This document shows, piece after piece, positions 7,847 to 16,746 of a stretch of DNA of 21,484 bases (position 1 is its first letter; every line of letters starts with the position of its first letter). This DNA is from UBA6165 sp044233745. Its GTDB lineage: Bacteria; Bacteroidota; Bacteroidia; Flavobacteriales_D; Crocinitomicaceae. The DNA lies in assembly GCA_044233745.1 (NCBI GenBank), contig JBIIJN010000045.1:1-21484 (forward strand), in the 5' to 3' direction. The translations under genes were made by a program, and so were the position numbers. Under the pieces are notes generated by a model. That model made no database searches. It saw only the letters and a list, made by a program, of their open reading frames with translations, and had not been told where the DNA came from.

Positions 7847-8800
7847 TTAAGGCACACAAATCAAGGTGTCGTAGCGCGGCGAAAATCCTGCCCAACAGCC
7901 AATGGCACCACCTTCAATGTTGGTTGGGATATAGGTTGGACTTGCAAAGGGACTGGCACCGCTCGACATCTGTGTATATTTCAACTCATGGAATTTGAAG
8001 GTCGGATAATCCAGCGAAGAGAATTTGATTACTACGGTGTCATTGGTTTTAAAATAGCCTCTGAATTCGTCGGGGGTATCATCGCGGCGGCTACCAATGT
8101 TGGAGAAGCCAAACTTAAAGGTCAAACCGTTGAAGAAGGTATCGTCGAAAGCACTGCTCATTGAACTCTGAAAGAAGGCATCAGCGGGCTCTCCTTCTTC
8201 ATTCAGATGGATGCGTCGCATTTGGAAAAAGTAGCCGTTGTACGTGTTTGCATTGTCATTCAACACACACCAACCAAAGCCATGTTCTGTGAAGTTGGGT
8301 TCAATTTCATAGTACAAGGAATCTATGTTTGGAACAGGATTTAAAGTCGTTTGGCTGGTAAAAGTTTCGTCGCCCAAGGCAATATTTAAGGAATAAGTTT
8401 TACCCACTTCACCCACAAAATCTGGATCAAGCCCCACATATGCACAAAAATTGAGGGCCAAGATTACATCAGGTTCAATACCCAAAATTTCCGAAATAAC
8501 AGGCAATAGTTCTGGGTCGATGGAATTGGCGCAAATTTCTGTCAGAACCAAAGAGTTTGTGCCATCTGACACGGTAATTACGGCACCGTTCACAAAGGAT
8601 ACTGCCAAAGCACCGAAGTCTGTGGGACCATATAAATCCTGCGTTTTGGTTAGTATAACCAGGGGAGGCATTCCGGTTTCTATTCGGCCGTCAACAACAA
8701 TTTTTGGTTCAAATTCAGGGATTTCTAAAATCACTTCTTTGGTGCAGGCTTGTGTGAGAAGCAAAACAATAAATGCGGGTATATAAATGATATTCTTCAT
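7847..8800 (-). CDS. DUF4249 family lipoprotein
   Basis: A 317-residue lipoprotein. The N-terminus MKNIIYIPAFIVLLLTQAC is a lipoprotein signal with the lipidated cysteine at residue 19. The next part (about 25-80, with EFEPKIVVDGRIE and PPLVILTKTQD) is the start of DUF4249, a family found almost only in Bacteroidota and typically encoded next to TonB-dependent receptors. The domain continues to near the C-terminus (GGAIGCWAGFSPRYDTLICVP). The ATG at 8800 lies 4 bases after the receptor stop, so the two are surely co-transcribed. It is likely an outer-membrane lipoprotein working with that receptor, by analogy with SusD-like partners, but no ligand is known and no enzymatic motif is visible. 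Confidence 0.88.
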   Translation of the reverse strand: MKNIIYIPAFIVLLLTQACTKEVILEIPEFEPKIVVDGRIETGMPPLVILTKTQDLYGPTDFGALAVSFVNGAVITVSDGTNSLVLTEICANSIDPELLPVISEILGIEPDVILALNFCAYVGLDPDFVGEVGKTYSLNIALGDETFTSQTTLNPVPNIDSLYYEIEPNFTEHGFGWCVLNDNANTYNGYFFQMRRIHLNEEGEPADAFFQSSMSSAFDDTFFNGLTFKFGFSNIGSRRDDTPDEFRGYFKTNDTVVIKFSSLDYPTFKFHELKYTQMSSGASPFASPTYIPTNIEGGAIGCWAGFSPRYDTLICVP

Positions 8801-8804
8801 GTTC

Positions 8805-11225
8805 TTAAAAGCTAAAATTCCATGTAATACTGGGGATAATTGGAAAAAGTGCCACTTGTTTCAAGCTGATTTGCAAGTCGCCGGCATTGGGCGAACCATC
8901 GGTGCTCACATAAATGAAATAAGGATTTTGGCGGTTGTAAGCATTGTAAACGGAAAAGTTGACGTTGCTTCTGAATCGCTTTTTCTTTTGAATCAATTCT
9001 TGTGTAGCTGGGTCAAGTACTTCTTTCGTAGGACTGTCATACCAAGTCATAGAAAGGTCTAAACGGTGGTAAGCGGGCATGCGTGTGCCATTTCTATCGC
9101 CATATTCGAAAACGATATCGCCTTGATGCAGATACCAACCAATAGGAAGTGTCATGGTGTTTCCGGTGGCGTAAACGAACACAGCTCCAGCGGTCCATTT
9201 GTCAGAAATTTTGTAATTGAAAGCGATGGAAAGGTCGTGTGTTCTGTCGTATCTAGCTGGGAACCAAGTAGTTTGTAAGTTCTCGAAATAACGTTCTGTT
9301 TTGGCAAGGGTATAACCAATCCAACCCGTAAGTTTACCTGTGTTTTTGCGTAGAAAGAATTCTGCGCCATACGAGCGTCCAACACCAAAAACCAATAAGT
9401 TGTCGGGATTGGTGGTCACATTATCTGCAGGTTGCGCCCCTTGTCGGTATTCAATCAAATTGCGCATACCTTTGTAATACACCTCTACTGATGTTTCGTA
9501 TTTGTTTTGGAATAAATTTCTAAAATAACCGATAGACGCTTGCCATCCGCGTTGTGGTTGTGCAATATCTGTGCTCGGGAACCAAATATCTGTAGGCAAA
9601 GAGGTAGGACTGATGGTCGCCAAATGCACATATTGATTTACCTGATTGAAGCCCGCCTTGATGGAGGATTTGTCGGGCAATAAATAACGCAAGTTGGCTC
9701 GAGGCTCTAAACCATGATAGAATTTGATAGACTCGTTGGGTTGGAAAACAATAGAATCTTGGTTTACCTGTCCTGGCACTGTAATGAATCTGGTAAAAGG
9801 ACCCACGTGGTTGTAGCCAGATAAACGCAAGCCAACATTCACGCGTAGCACATCAGTGATGTCAAACTCGTCTTGGATATAAATGGCGCCTTCATGACCA
9901 AAAATTCTACTGATGTCGCCCGTGTTGAACACAACTTCATCGTCTTCTGCGGTAACACTCGTTGGCGTGAAAATGTGGTAGGTATATTGACCACCAAATT
10001 TGATTTCGTGTCGCGGATTCGGATACCAAGTAAAATCGACCTTCCCACTGAAATCACGGATACCAGAATAAAGTCCAAAACGAAAATCGCTTATTTCTGA
10101 ATTGAATTGAAAATTGTAATCCGTGAAAATAGCAGAAACGTTCATGAACAACTTTTCATTTATTATCCTATTCCAACGCACCGTCGCAGTGGCATTCCCC
10201 CAGGGCATATTTACATTAAAATCATCCACATTGTTGTTAAAATTAAAGACATCTTTTCCGAAATAGGCACTCACAAAAATGCGGTCTTTGGGAGAAATTT
10301 TGTAGTTCAATTTGGCCGTAAAATCGTGGAAGAAATAGCTCGTTCCGAAGAAATCAGAAGTGGGTGGCACAAATGCTTTGAACAGTAAGTCAATATACGT
10401 TCTCCTTGCACTCACAATAAAAGAACCTTTGTCTTTCACAATGGGGCCTTGCAGGGTCAGGCGAGAAGCCAACAATCCTATTCCACCATCAACTTGAAAA
10501 CGTTGGTTGTTGCCGTCGTTCATTTTCACTTCTAAAACAGAAGCCAATCGTCCTCCAAATTCAGCGGGCATACCGCCTTTAATGATGTTTACGCTTTTGA
10601 TGGCATCTGCATTGAAAACAGAGAAAAAACCGAATAAATGCGAAGCGTTGTAAACCGTAGCCTCATCCAAAAGCACTAAGTTTTGATCTGGACCTCCACC
10701 GCGCACATAAAATCCTTGTGCGCCTTCATTGGCTGATGACACGCCGGGCAGAAGTTGAATGGTTTTTAATATATCTACTTCACCTAAAAATGCTGGTAAG
10801 GTGCGCATCATTTCAACATCCAACTCTATTGTGCCCATTGAGGTGCTCTCGGTGTTGGCGTTTTCATTTTTACCTGTAATCACTACTTCGTTGGTTTGCA
10901 GTGTTTTAGGTTTAATTTTGAAGTCTTTGGTGATGTTAGACGTGAGTACTATGGAATCGCGAATTGTTTCATAGCCTGCGAAACTTACGGTTATCTCATA
11001 GGTGCCCGCTGGCATGCTGATGGAATAAAAACCGTAGGCGTTAGACATCACACCTTTGCTTTCTGTTGGAAAAGCAATTCGGGCGCCAATGACCGTTTCT
11101 CCTGTTTCAAAATCGTAAACTGAGCCGCTTAGTGTGAATTTTTGCTGTCCCCATGCTTCTAAAGAAACCAAGGTTAAGAAAAGGAGGAGTAAATTTTTCG
11201 GAAAATTTGCAAATTGTTTGTTCAT
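8805..11225 (-). CDS. TonB-dependent outer-membrane receptor with carboxypeptidase-regulatory-like N-terminal domain
   Basis: An outer-membrane beta-barrel importer driven by TonB. Starting at ATG 11225 it has 806 residues and a clear signal peptide, MNKQFANFPKNLLLLFLTLV then SLEAWG-QQ. A CarboxypepD_reg-like domain follows (about 30-115; GSVYDFETGETVIGARI, SNAYGFYSISMPAGTYEI). The plug domain is about 125-240 (LPGVSSANEGAQGFYVRGGG, LVLLDEATVYNASHLFGFFS, GGMPAEFGGRLASVLEVKM). The barrel fills the rest and ends in the aromatic residue expected of an outer-membrane protein (ITWNFSF). The frame extends to a TTG at 11285 and an ATG at 11237, but a TAATTTTG promoter element at 11275-11268 rules out the TTG; 11237 remains possible. 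It is followed at once by the DUF4249 lipoprotein gene. The substrate cannot be inferred. Confidence 0.95.
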   Translation of the reverse strand: MNKQFANFPKNLLLLFLTLVSLEAWGQQKFTLSGSVYDFETGETVIGARIAFPTESKGVMSNAYGFYSISMPAGTYEITVSFAGYETIRDSIVLTSNITKDFKIKPKTLQTNEVVITGKNENANTESTSMGTIELDVEMMRTLPAFLGEVDILKTIQLLPGVSSANEGAQGFYVRGGGPDQNLVLLDEATVYNASHLFGFFSVFNADAIKSVNIIKGGMPAEFGGRLASVLEVKMNDGNNQRFQVDGGIGLLASRLTLQGPIVKDKGSFIVSARRTYIDLLFKAFVPPTSDFFGTSYFFHDFTAKLNYKISPKDRIFVSAYFGKDVFNFNNNVDDFNVNMPWGNATATVRWNRIINEKLFMNVSAIFTDYNFQFNSEISDFRFGLYSGIRDFSGKVDFTWYPNPRHEIKFGGQYTYHIFTPTSVTAEDDEVVFNTGDISRIFGHEGAIYIQDEFDITDVLRVNVGLRLSGYNHVGPFTRFITVPGQVNQDSIVFQPNESIKFYHGLEPRANLRYLLPDKSSIKAGFNQVNQYVHLATISPTSLPTDIWFPSTDIAQPQRGWQASIGYFRNLFQNKYETSVEVYYKGMRNLIEYRQGAQPADNVTTNPDNLLVFGVGRSYGAEFFLRKNTGKLTGWIGYTLAKTERYFENLQTTWFPARYDRTHDLSIAFNYKISDKWTAGAVFVYATGNTMTLPIGWYLHQGDIVFEYGDRNGTRMPAYHRLDLSMTWYDSPTKEVLDPATQELIQKKKRFRSNVNFSVYNAYNRQNPYFIYVSTDGSPNAGDLQISLKQVALFPIIPSITWNFSF

Positions 11226-11267
11226 TGCGTTGATCATTGAGCGTCTTAAAGTTGGAAAACTCCAGTT

Positions 11268-11275
11268 CAAAATTA
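11268..11275 (-). promoter_or_regulatory. -7 promoter element of the receptor/DUF4249 operon
   Basis: TAATTTTG (11275-11268 on the minus strand) matches TAnnTTTG. The predicted transcript start is near 11264, giving a leader of about 27 bases to ATG 11237 or 39 bases to ATG 11225. A TTG is not found at the expected -33 distance. The element lies inside the longest possible reading frame and therefore argues for a downstream start. Confidence 0.4.
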
Positions 11276-11345
11276 GCGGGTTCAAAGCTCTTCTCCGATT
11301 GCGCTACATGAATGGGTGTATCATGGGATGGAAGGCTGAATCACT

Positions 11346-12521
11346 TTAGTTTAACACGTTGTTTTCTTTCTCAAACTGCTTATATGAAATGAAAACCGCC
11401 GCTGCTGCAATCAAACACATCACCACCGCACTTAATAACAAGTGCATGTAGTTTAATGTTCCAGCAATCAGCTCTTTTGTTGCCAAAACGATATTTACAA
11501 TAGGAATCAAAGCCGTTGTAGCGTTCAATTCAATTTGCGGCAAAAATCCAATCATCGCGGGTAAAATCACCACAAAATTCAATGGCGTGATGATACTTTG
11601 GGCTTCTTTGAACGACTTCGCGTGAATGGCAATGGGAATCAGCAAGCCTGCGAAGAAGATAGTCAAAGGCACTTGCAATAAGAAAAGCACGGTGATAAAC
11701 TTGAAGCTCAGAATGCTATTGATTATGCCAAGAAGGGCGGGGTCTTCGATGAGATTTAAACCGCGAATGGAAATGTAAAGTCCCAAAAGCGATAAGGAAG
11801 CTGCTAGCAAGCCTGAAATAACCACCACACTCATTTTACCGACAAGAATTTTCCAACGGGCAATGGGTGCTGTGAGCAAAGTTTCAATAGTGCCGCGTTC
11901 TTTTTCGCCTGTAAACAAATCGATGGCGGGATACATACATCCCAAAAAGCCAAAGACGATGAAGATGTAGGGCAGCAGTCCACCCGCCAATTTCCCAACG
12001 GTTTCTTGCGTTGAAGCGGTACTCATCATTTGATATTCGAAACCTGATATGGTTGAAGGCTCAATGTTTTGTGCCTGCATTTGTTCGTCAATCACAATTT
12101 GTTTTATGCTTTCAATCTGTTCGGTAATGCGCCCCAAGATGTCTATTTTGGTGCCATCGTGCCACACGACAATTGGCGCTTTTGCATCTGCATCAATGTA
12201 AATAGCCGCCTGAATGCTGTCTTGTTGAATCAACGCTTTGGTTTTGTTGAATTCTGAAATAGGAAGCAAAACAATCAAGCTATCTGCTTCGGCTAGCGTT
12301 TGAAGTTTGTTTATGATGGGATGATTGGTGTAAGCTTCATCAAAGGCAATGGTGATTTTTTTGTTACTGGCCTCTTCAGAAAAGTGTTGCTGTGTTCTTA
12401 CGATAAGCGAGAGCAACACGGGAAATAACAAAATCGGAATCACAATCATGGTCATCAAGGTGCGTTTATCGCGCAGTGTTTCCGTCAGTTCTTTTTTGAT
12501 GATGTGATATATGGCACTCAT
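11346..12521 (-). CDS. ABC transporter permease, NatB/ABC-2 type
   Basis: The membrane subunit of an ABC exporter, 391 residues. It has the ABC-2 (NatB-like) layout: a cytoplasmic N-terminus (YHIIKKELTETLRDKRTL), a first membrane helix at about 24-42, a large extracytoplasmic domain at about 43-180, then a cluster of helices from about 184 to 385. The conserved motif LFTGEKERGTIETLLTAPI sits in the loop after the second helix, as in NatB. Its ATG overlaps the stop of the ATPase gene upstream by 4 bases (ATGA), so the two are translationally coupled. NatAB in Bacillus exports sodium, but this permease class also moves other substrates, and the substrate here is unknown. Confidence 0.92.
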   Translation of the reverse strand: MSAIYHIIKKELTETLRDKRTLMTMIVIPILLFPVLLSLIVRTQQHFSEEASNKKITIAFDEAYTNHPIINKLQTLAEADSLIVLLPISEFNKTKALIQQDSIQAAIYIDADAKAPIVVWHDGTKIDILGRITEQIESIKQIVIDEQMQAQNIEPSTISGFEYQMMSTASTQETVGKLAGGLLPYIFIVFGFLGCMYPAIDLFTGEKERGTIETLLTAPIARWKILVGKMSVVVISGLLAASLSLLGLYISIRGLNLIEDPALLGIINSILSFKFITVLFLLQVPLTIFFAGLLIPIAIHAKSFKEAQSIITPLNFVVILPAMIGFLPQIELNATTALIPIVNIVLATKELIAGTLNYMHLLLSAVVMCLIAAAAVFISYKQFEKENNVLN

Positions 12522-13288
12522 GACGCTTCTGAATTTTTGATGATTTCAATAAATCGCTCGGTTAAACTTTTGTTGGGCTCTTGATTTTTGAATTGCTCAA
12601 AAGAACTTTGCTCGATAATTTTTCCTTTGTGTATGATGGCCAGCTCGTCGCAAAGCAGTTCTACTTCCGACATGATATGGCTGGAGAAAATCACCGTTTT
12701 GTTGTTCTGTTTGCAATCGCGGATGAGGTTGATGATGGCTTCGGCGCTGATTACGTCCAAACCACTTGTAGGCTCATCAAACACCAAAACCGCTGGGTCG
12801 TGAATCATAGTTCTGCAAATGGAAACCTTTTGTTTCATGCCGGTACTCAATTTCCCGATTTGTTTGCTTGCAAAATGATGCATGTCGAGCATGTCGTAAA
12901 GCTTGTTTTTGCGCTGTTCGATTGTCGCTTTATCAACGCCATAAAGTCCCCCGAAATAGTGAATCATTTCGTTAGGTGTGAGTCGCCCATAAAGTCCGGT
13001 AGAACCTGTCAAAAAACCAATTTGTTTTCTGGCTTCATTGGGATTTTGTGCCATGTCGATGCCATTGATAAGCACGCTTCCTGAGCTTGGTTTGATGATG
13101 CCTCCAATGGTGCGCAGCGTAGTTGTTTTACCAGCTCCGTTTGGACCTAAAAGGGAAAAAACCTTTCCTGGTTGGCATGAAAACGAAACATCTTTCAAGG
13201 CTTGAAATTGCGTTTCGGACGTGTTTAATTCTTTCCGCTGCTTTTTGGATAATTCAAAAGTTTTGGAAATGTTTTTTACTTCAATCAT
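12518..13288 (-). CDS. ABC transporter ATP-binding protein, NatA-like
   Basis: The nucleotide-binding subunit partnered with the permease that follows. In 256 residues it has Walker A GPNGAGKTT (48-56), a Q-loop region GFLTGSTGLYGRLT (91-104), the signature LSTGMKQ (147-153), Walker B VLVFDEP (167-173), a D-loop SGLD (175-178) and the switch histidine H204 in SSHIMSEVE. The STGLYGRLT variant, with no glutamine at the usual Q-loop position, is typical of NatA-like exporters. It starts 6 bases after the amidohydrolase stop and overlaps the permease gene by 4 bases, so it is probably the fifth gene of the long run beginning at 18741. Confidence 0.95.
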   Translation of the reverse strand: MIEVKNISKTFELSKKQRKELNTSETQFQALKDVSFSCQPGKVFSLLGPNGAGKTTTLRTIGGIIKPSSGSVLINGIDMAQNPNEARKQIGFLTGSTGLYGRLTPNEMIHYFGGLYGVDKATIEQRKNKLYDMLDMHHFASKQIGKLSTGMKQKVSICRTMIHDPAVLVFDEPTSGLDVISAEAIINLIRDCKQNNKTVIFSSHIMSEVELLCDELAIIHKGKIIEQSSFEQFKNQEPNKSLTERFIEIIKNSEAS

Positions 13289-13294
13289 TGTAAT

Positions 13295-14338
13295 TTAAAG
13301 TTCAGATTTACCTAACCAATTCATAACGTTACGATGCCAAATGTTATTGTAATCGTTTTGATTTATAATATTCATTTCGAGCGCTTGGTCAATCACTTTT
13401 CCGGGGTAGCAGCCGGGCACGGTTTCCATTTCACCCAAAGGGTAGGGGTCGTCTAATCCTGCTAGCACCTGATTGGCTCCAGCGCGATTAATCAAAAGAC
13501 GAAAGGTTTCTGGGTCGTGCACCAAGCTATCAAAGTAGATATTGGCATGTCCGTTGGCTTCGGCTGGATTTTCGGTGTTTTCAAAAAGATCAGGTCTGCC
13601 GAGATAGCCTTGCATTCTTCTACCAAAATTGGCTTGCCCAAGCATATTGGCATGCGCAAAACAGGTTCTGATGTTTGGAAACTTATTGTGGATGCCCATC
13701 AAAGTGAATAAATGATGCGTGTCGGCTGTTTGTGCGCACATCCAAACCAAATGGAAGCGCCAATATTTATCAGCCAAATTCACCATTTCATTGCCATCAT
13801 AGGGATGGATTTCGATGGCGAGTTTGTAGTAATTTGCTAATTCATAAATAGGAAAAACATCTTCATCGGCTACCGAGGTCCATTTGTCGTCGTTGCCTAC
13901 ATAATGTGTTGGCAAACAAAGTAATTTTAGCTTGTTCTTGGTCACATTTCGCTCAATTTCAAGTAGCGCTTGTTCGGTGAATCTTGGCTGAACTACGAAT
14001 CCGCAAGTAAACTTATCTTCGTGTTTGTATTGAATTTCGGCGTGATAATCATTTTGAAACTGCAATACATCTTTGGTGTCGTATTCGTTGAGGTTGTTGC
14101 AGTAGAGTTGAGATAAGGTCAACAAAACAGCATGTGACAGATCGTTTTGCTCCATCCAAGACAATTTCTCATTCAAGAAAAAGCTGGCGTCTGTAACGGG
14201 TCTCGACCATTCGCCTTGCCGCATGAATTTTCTGTCTTGATCTACCCAAAATAGCTTTTTATCTTTCATGAATCTCGGAATTTCCTCCGGATAGGGGAGT
14301 AAATGACCGTGACCGTTGATTTTTTTGATGGAACTCAT
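13295..14338 (-). CDS. Amidohydrolase (Amidohydro_2), ACMSD-like
   Basis: A metal-dependent TIM-barrel protein of 347 residues. It aligns by eye with 2-amino-3-carboxymuconate-6-semialdehyde decarboxylase (ACMSD): metal ligands H10 and H12 (GHGH), H178 (HPYD, compare HPWD), H229 (FAHANM, compare FGHGGG) and D296 (GLDDPYPLGE, compare GSDYPFPLGE). R46 in EWSRPVTD may match the substrate-binding arginine. ACMSD acts in tryptophan/kynurenine and nitrobenzoate breakdown. No other kynurenine gene is in the window, so the substrate is open; a related decarboxylase or hydrolase is possible. It lies 6 bases after the Wzc-like gene and 6 bases before the ABC ATPase gene, so it looks co-transcribed with both. 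It has no signal peptide and is cytoplasmic. Confidence 0.87.
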   Translation of the reverse strand: MSSIKKINGHGHLLPYPEEIPRFMKDKKLFWVDQDRKFMRQGEWSRPVTDASFFLNEKLSWMEQNDLSHAVLLTLSQLYCNNLNEYDTKDVLQFQNDYHAEIQYKHEDKFTCGFVVQPRFTEQALLEIERNVTKNKLKLLCLPTHYVGNDDKWTSVADEDVFPIYELANYYKLAIEIHPYDGNEMVNLADKYWRFHLVWMCAQTADTHHLFTLMGIHNKFPNIRTCFAHANMLGQANFGRRMQGYLGRPDLFENTENPAEANGHANIYFDSLVHDPETFRLLINRAGANQVLAGLDDPYPLGEMETVPGCYPGKVIDQALEMNIINQNDYNNIWHRNVMNWLGKSEL

Positions 14339-14344
14339 TGGGGG

Positions 14345-16741
14345 CTATTTCTTTTTCCAGAACATGAGTTTATGATACCAAGGCGCGGTTTTTTCATCTT
14401 CATAATAGCCGCCATAACCGTATCCATATCCATATCCATAGCCGTAGCCGTATCCATAACCGTATCCATAGCCGTTATTGCTAGATTGAGCACCGTTGAG
14501 CAATACTGTTAGTCCTTTTATTTTGTCGCTGTTGTATAAATCACGTACCCGGTAGGCAAAGGTGTGCTTGGAATAACCTGCTTTGAACACATAAATAGAG
14601 CAGTCGGCTTTAGAGAATAAGTTCATGCCGTCGGTTACAATACCAATGGGTGGGTTGTCTATCACTACAATATCGTATAATCCTTTAAGCTCTTCAAGGA
14701 TATCGTTCATTTTATCTGACAAAATGAGTTCAGAAGGATTTGGGGGGTTCGGCCCGGCAGGTATGAAATCCAAATTTTCAAGCGGACTTTTTTGAATACA
14801 CTCTTCCAATGTGTGTTGGCTCGACAGCAAAGTGCTCATTCCTTTTTCGTTAGAGCTGTTTAATCCGAGGTGAATTTTCGGCTTTCTTAAGTCCAAATCG
14901 AGCAGCACGGTTCTTTTTCCTGTCATGGCCTTAATTCCAGCAAAATTCAGGCAGATAAAAGTTTTTCCTTCACCAGAAATTGAGGATGAAATTGCAAAAA
15001 CACGCGCATCTGGATTGATGAAATTCAGATTGGAGCGAATGCCTCTAAATGCCTCAGCAATGGTGGATTTGGGTCGCTCGTGAACCACCAATTGTGAATA
15101 GGGATTTGGGTTTTTAATCTGCGGAATATTACCCAAGAAACTAACGTTGGGAATAATAGTTTTGATGTCCAATTCGGAATTTACTTCATCGTGGGTGAGG
15201 TATTTTAAAGCAAGAATGGCAATGCTGACAAACAAACCTAGAATTCCTGCAATTACATAAATCAACCTACCCATTGGATATACAGGGGCATTGGCAATAA
15301 CAGATTCTTGTAAAACAACATTTTTTGAGGCATAACCTGCAGTAGAAATTGCATAAGACGATCTTTTGTCCATCAAAAGCAAATAATATTTCTCGTTCAA
15401 TTCTTTGATACTCGACAGCCTCGACAAGGCCATGGATTGTTCGGGAAGCGTCAGATATGAAGCGTTGGATTCATTGAGGCGCTTTTTTAGCAAGAGGATT
15501 TTTTGAGCCAAACGTTCTTTGACCATGGTAATCGATTGCAGAATTCCCGAAACTCTTTGTTGAATTTTTTGTTGATTACTCTTGTATTCACTACTTTCTG
15601 TGGTAACCGAATAAGACAGAGACTCTTTTCTTTCTAACAAGCTGTGCAAATCGGCAACTTGTGCATACAAGGTGCTTTGATAAGAACTGCCCAAAAGGTC
15701 GGGCAAGATTTTGTAAATTTCTAAGCGGTTTGGATTTGAAGTGACTTTCGACTCCAGGTTTTGCAACAATTGGAAGTCGAGTTCCAATCTAAATATTTCA
15801 TCATTGAGTTGATTGATTTGGTCATTCAACCTATTAGAAGACACTTCTAAGTCTGGCGTGTTGGTTTTATATTGAAACTTGAGAATACTGTCTTGCGAGT
15901 TTTGCAGCGTTTTTCCAACAGAATCCAATTGCGTATTGATAAAGTTGAGTACATTTTGACTCGATTGATTTTCCAATTCGCGGTCGTAAATGAAAAATTG
16001 ATCGACGTGATTTCTGACGATATCTCTGCTTAATGTTGCGTTTCTGCTTCTAAAAGAAATTTCAATCGTTTTTGCAGAAGGGCTCAAAGCCGTAACATTG
16101 AGGTCTTTTCTAAAGCGCTCGGCAAGTTTTTTGGGATTATTGAAGGTGAAATACACCTTATTGCTCTTGAGTTCATTCAAAAGTAGCGACTCGTTCACAA
16201 AGGAAAAAACCAACTCAAAATCCTTGTTCTTTGTGGATCCGTTTTTATTAACCTTGGCTCTGATTTTATGCCCTGGTTTTTTTTCATATTCCAAGAAGTA
16301 AGTTCCTTTTTCATGAATCAAGTAAATGGGCACATCGCAAAGCGTAGAGTCGTTGAGCTCATAAGGAATAATAGCATAACTGGATTGTAAGTACTTTTCT
16401 TCGGTGAGTAAAGACCCCTTCACAAAGTAAGATACATAAAAGCTCATTGAGTTGATGGTGCGTTCAAATAAGAACTGAGAATGCAACAATTCTGTTGTTT
16501 TACTCAAATCCTTTTTTTCTGAAAAAGATTTAATATCCAAGATTTCCTGACCTTGGTCTTTATCACCGAGTTGAACAATCGATTTTGATTCGTAAACAGG
16601 AGGGGTATAGCGCAAGTAAAGAAACGCCATACTTAAGAAAAGAGCCAAAATAATTGGTGCGAAATACCAATTTCTGCGCAATACCAAAAAGAAAATATTG
16701 GGCTTGAAATCTTTATTGACAATAAATCCTACTCTTTCCAA
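14345..16741 (-). CDS. Polysaccharide co-polymerase / bacterial tyrosine kinase (Wzc-like)
   Basis: An inner-membrane protein that controls chain length and export of exopolysaccharide and autophosphorylates on tyrosine. In 798 residues it has TM1 (about 27-46), a Wzz domain, a long coiled-coil region (about 260-460), a proline-containing segment before TM2 (about 491-513), and a cytoplasmic kinase domain. The kinase motifs are EAFRGIR (563-569; the ExxRxxR oligomerisation motif), Walker A SSISGEGKT (586-594), Walker A' LLDLDLRKP (613-621) and Walker B VVIDNPP (692-698). The C-terminal tyrosine cluster is unusual in its regularity: ten Gly-Tyr units at 757-776, then GGYY, before a basic end (FWKKK). 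Its gene starts 5 bases after the Wza-like stop, and the pair should form the trans-envelope export complex. Confidence 0.95.
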   Translation of the reverse strand: MERVGFIVNKDFKPNIFFLVLRRNWYFAPIILALFLSMAFLYLRYTPPVYESKSIVQLGDKDQGQEILDIKSFSEKKDLSKTTELLHSQFLFERTINSMSFYVSYFVKGSLLTEEKYLQSSYAIIPYELNDSTLCDVPIYLIHEKGTYFLEYEKKPGHKIRAKVNKNGSTKNKDFELVFSFVNESLLLNELKSNKVYFTFNNPKKLAERFRKDLNVTALSPSAKTIEISFRSRNATLSRDIVRNHVDQFFIYDRELENQSSQNVLNFINTQLDSVGKTLQNSQDSILKFQYKTNTPDLEVSSNRLNDQINQLNDEIFRLELDFQLLQNLESKVTSNPNRLEIYKILPDLLGSSYQSTLYAQVADLHSLLERKESLSYSVTTESSEYKSNQQKIQQRVSGILQSITMVKERLAQKILLLKKRLNESNASYLTLPEQSMALSRLSSIKELNEKYYLLLMDKRSSYAISTAGYASKNVVLQESVIANAPVYPMGRLIYVIAGILGLFVSIAILALKYLTHDEVNSELDIKTIIPNVSFLGNIPQIKNPNPYSQLVVHERPKSTIAEAFRGIRSNLNFINPDARVFAISSSISGEGKTFICLNFAGIKAMTGKRTVLLDLDLRKPKIHLGLNSSNEKGMSTLLSSQHTLEECIQKSPLENLDFIPAGPNPPNPSELILSDKMNDILEELKGLYDIVVIDNPPIGIVTDGMNLFSKADCSIYVFKAGYSKHTFAYRVRDLYNSDKIKGLTVLLNGAQSSNNGYGYGYGYGYGYGYGYGYGYGGYYEDEKTAPWYHKLMFWKKK
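14414..14473. repeat. Hexanucleotide tandem repeat encoding (Gly-Tyr)10
   Basis: Ten 6-base units of the type ccataN/ccgtaN on the plus strand encode alternating Gly and Tyr in the tail of the Wzc-like kinase. Codons vary (GGA/GGC/GGT, TAT/TAC) but several adjacent units are identical. Gain or loss of a unit would keep the frame and change the number of phosphorylatable tyrosines. Confidence 0.85.
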
Positions 16742-16746
16742 AATGT

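Noticed and set aside
7778..8164. 128-codon plus-strand open frame
   Set aside because: It starts in the repeat array and runs antisense to the DUF4249 gene. The low-complexity start comes from the repeats.
11226..11285. TTG start at 11285 for the TonB-dependent receptor
   Set aside because: The extension has no signal-peptide character and precedes the TAATTTTG element. ATG 11225 starts a normal signal peptide.
12581..13084. 167-codon plus-strand open frame
   Set aside because: It is antisense to the NatA-like ATPase gene with all its motifs, and has no recognisable domain.
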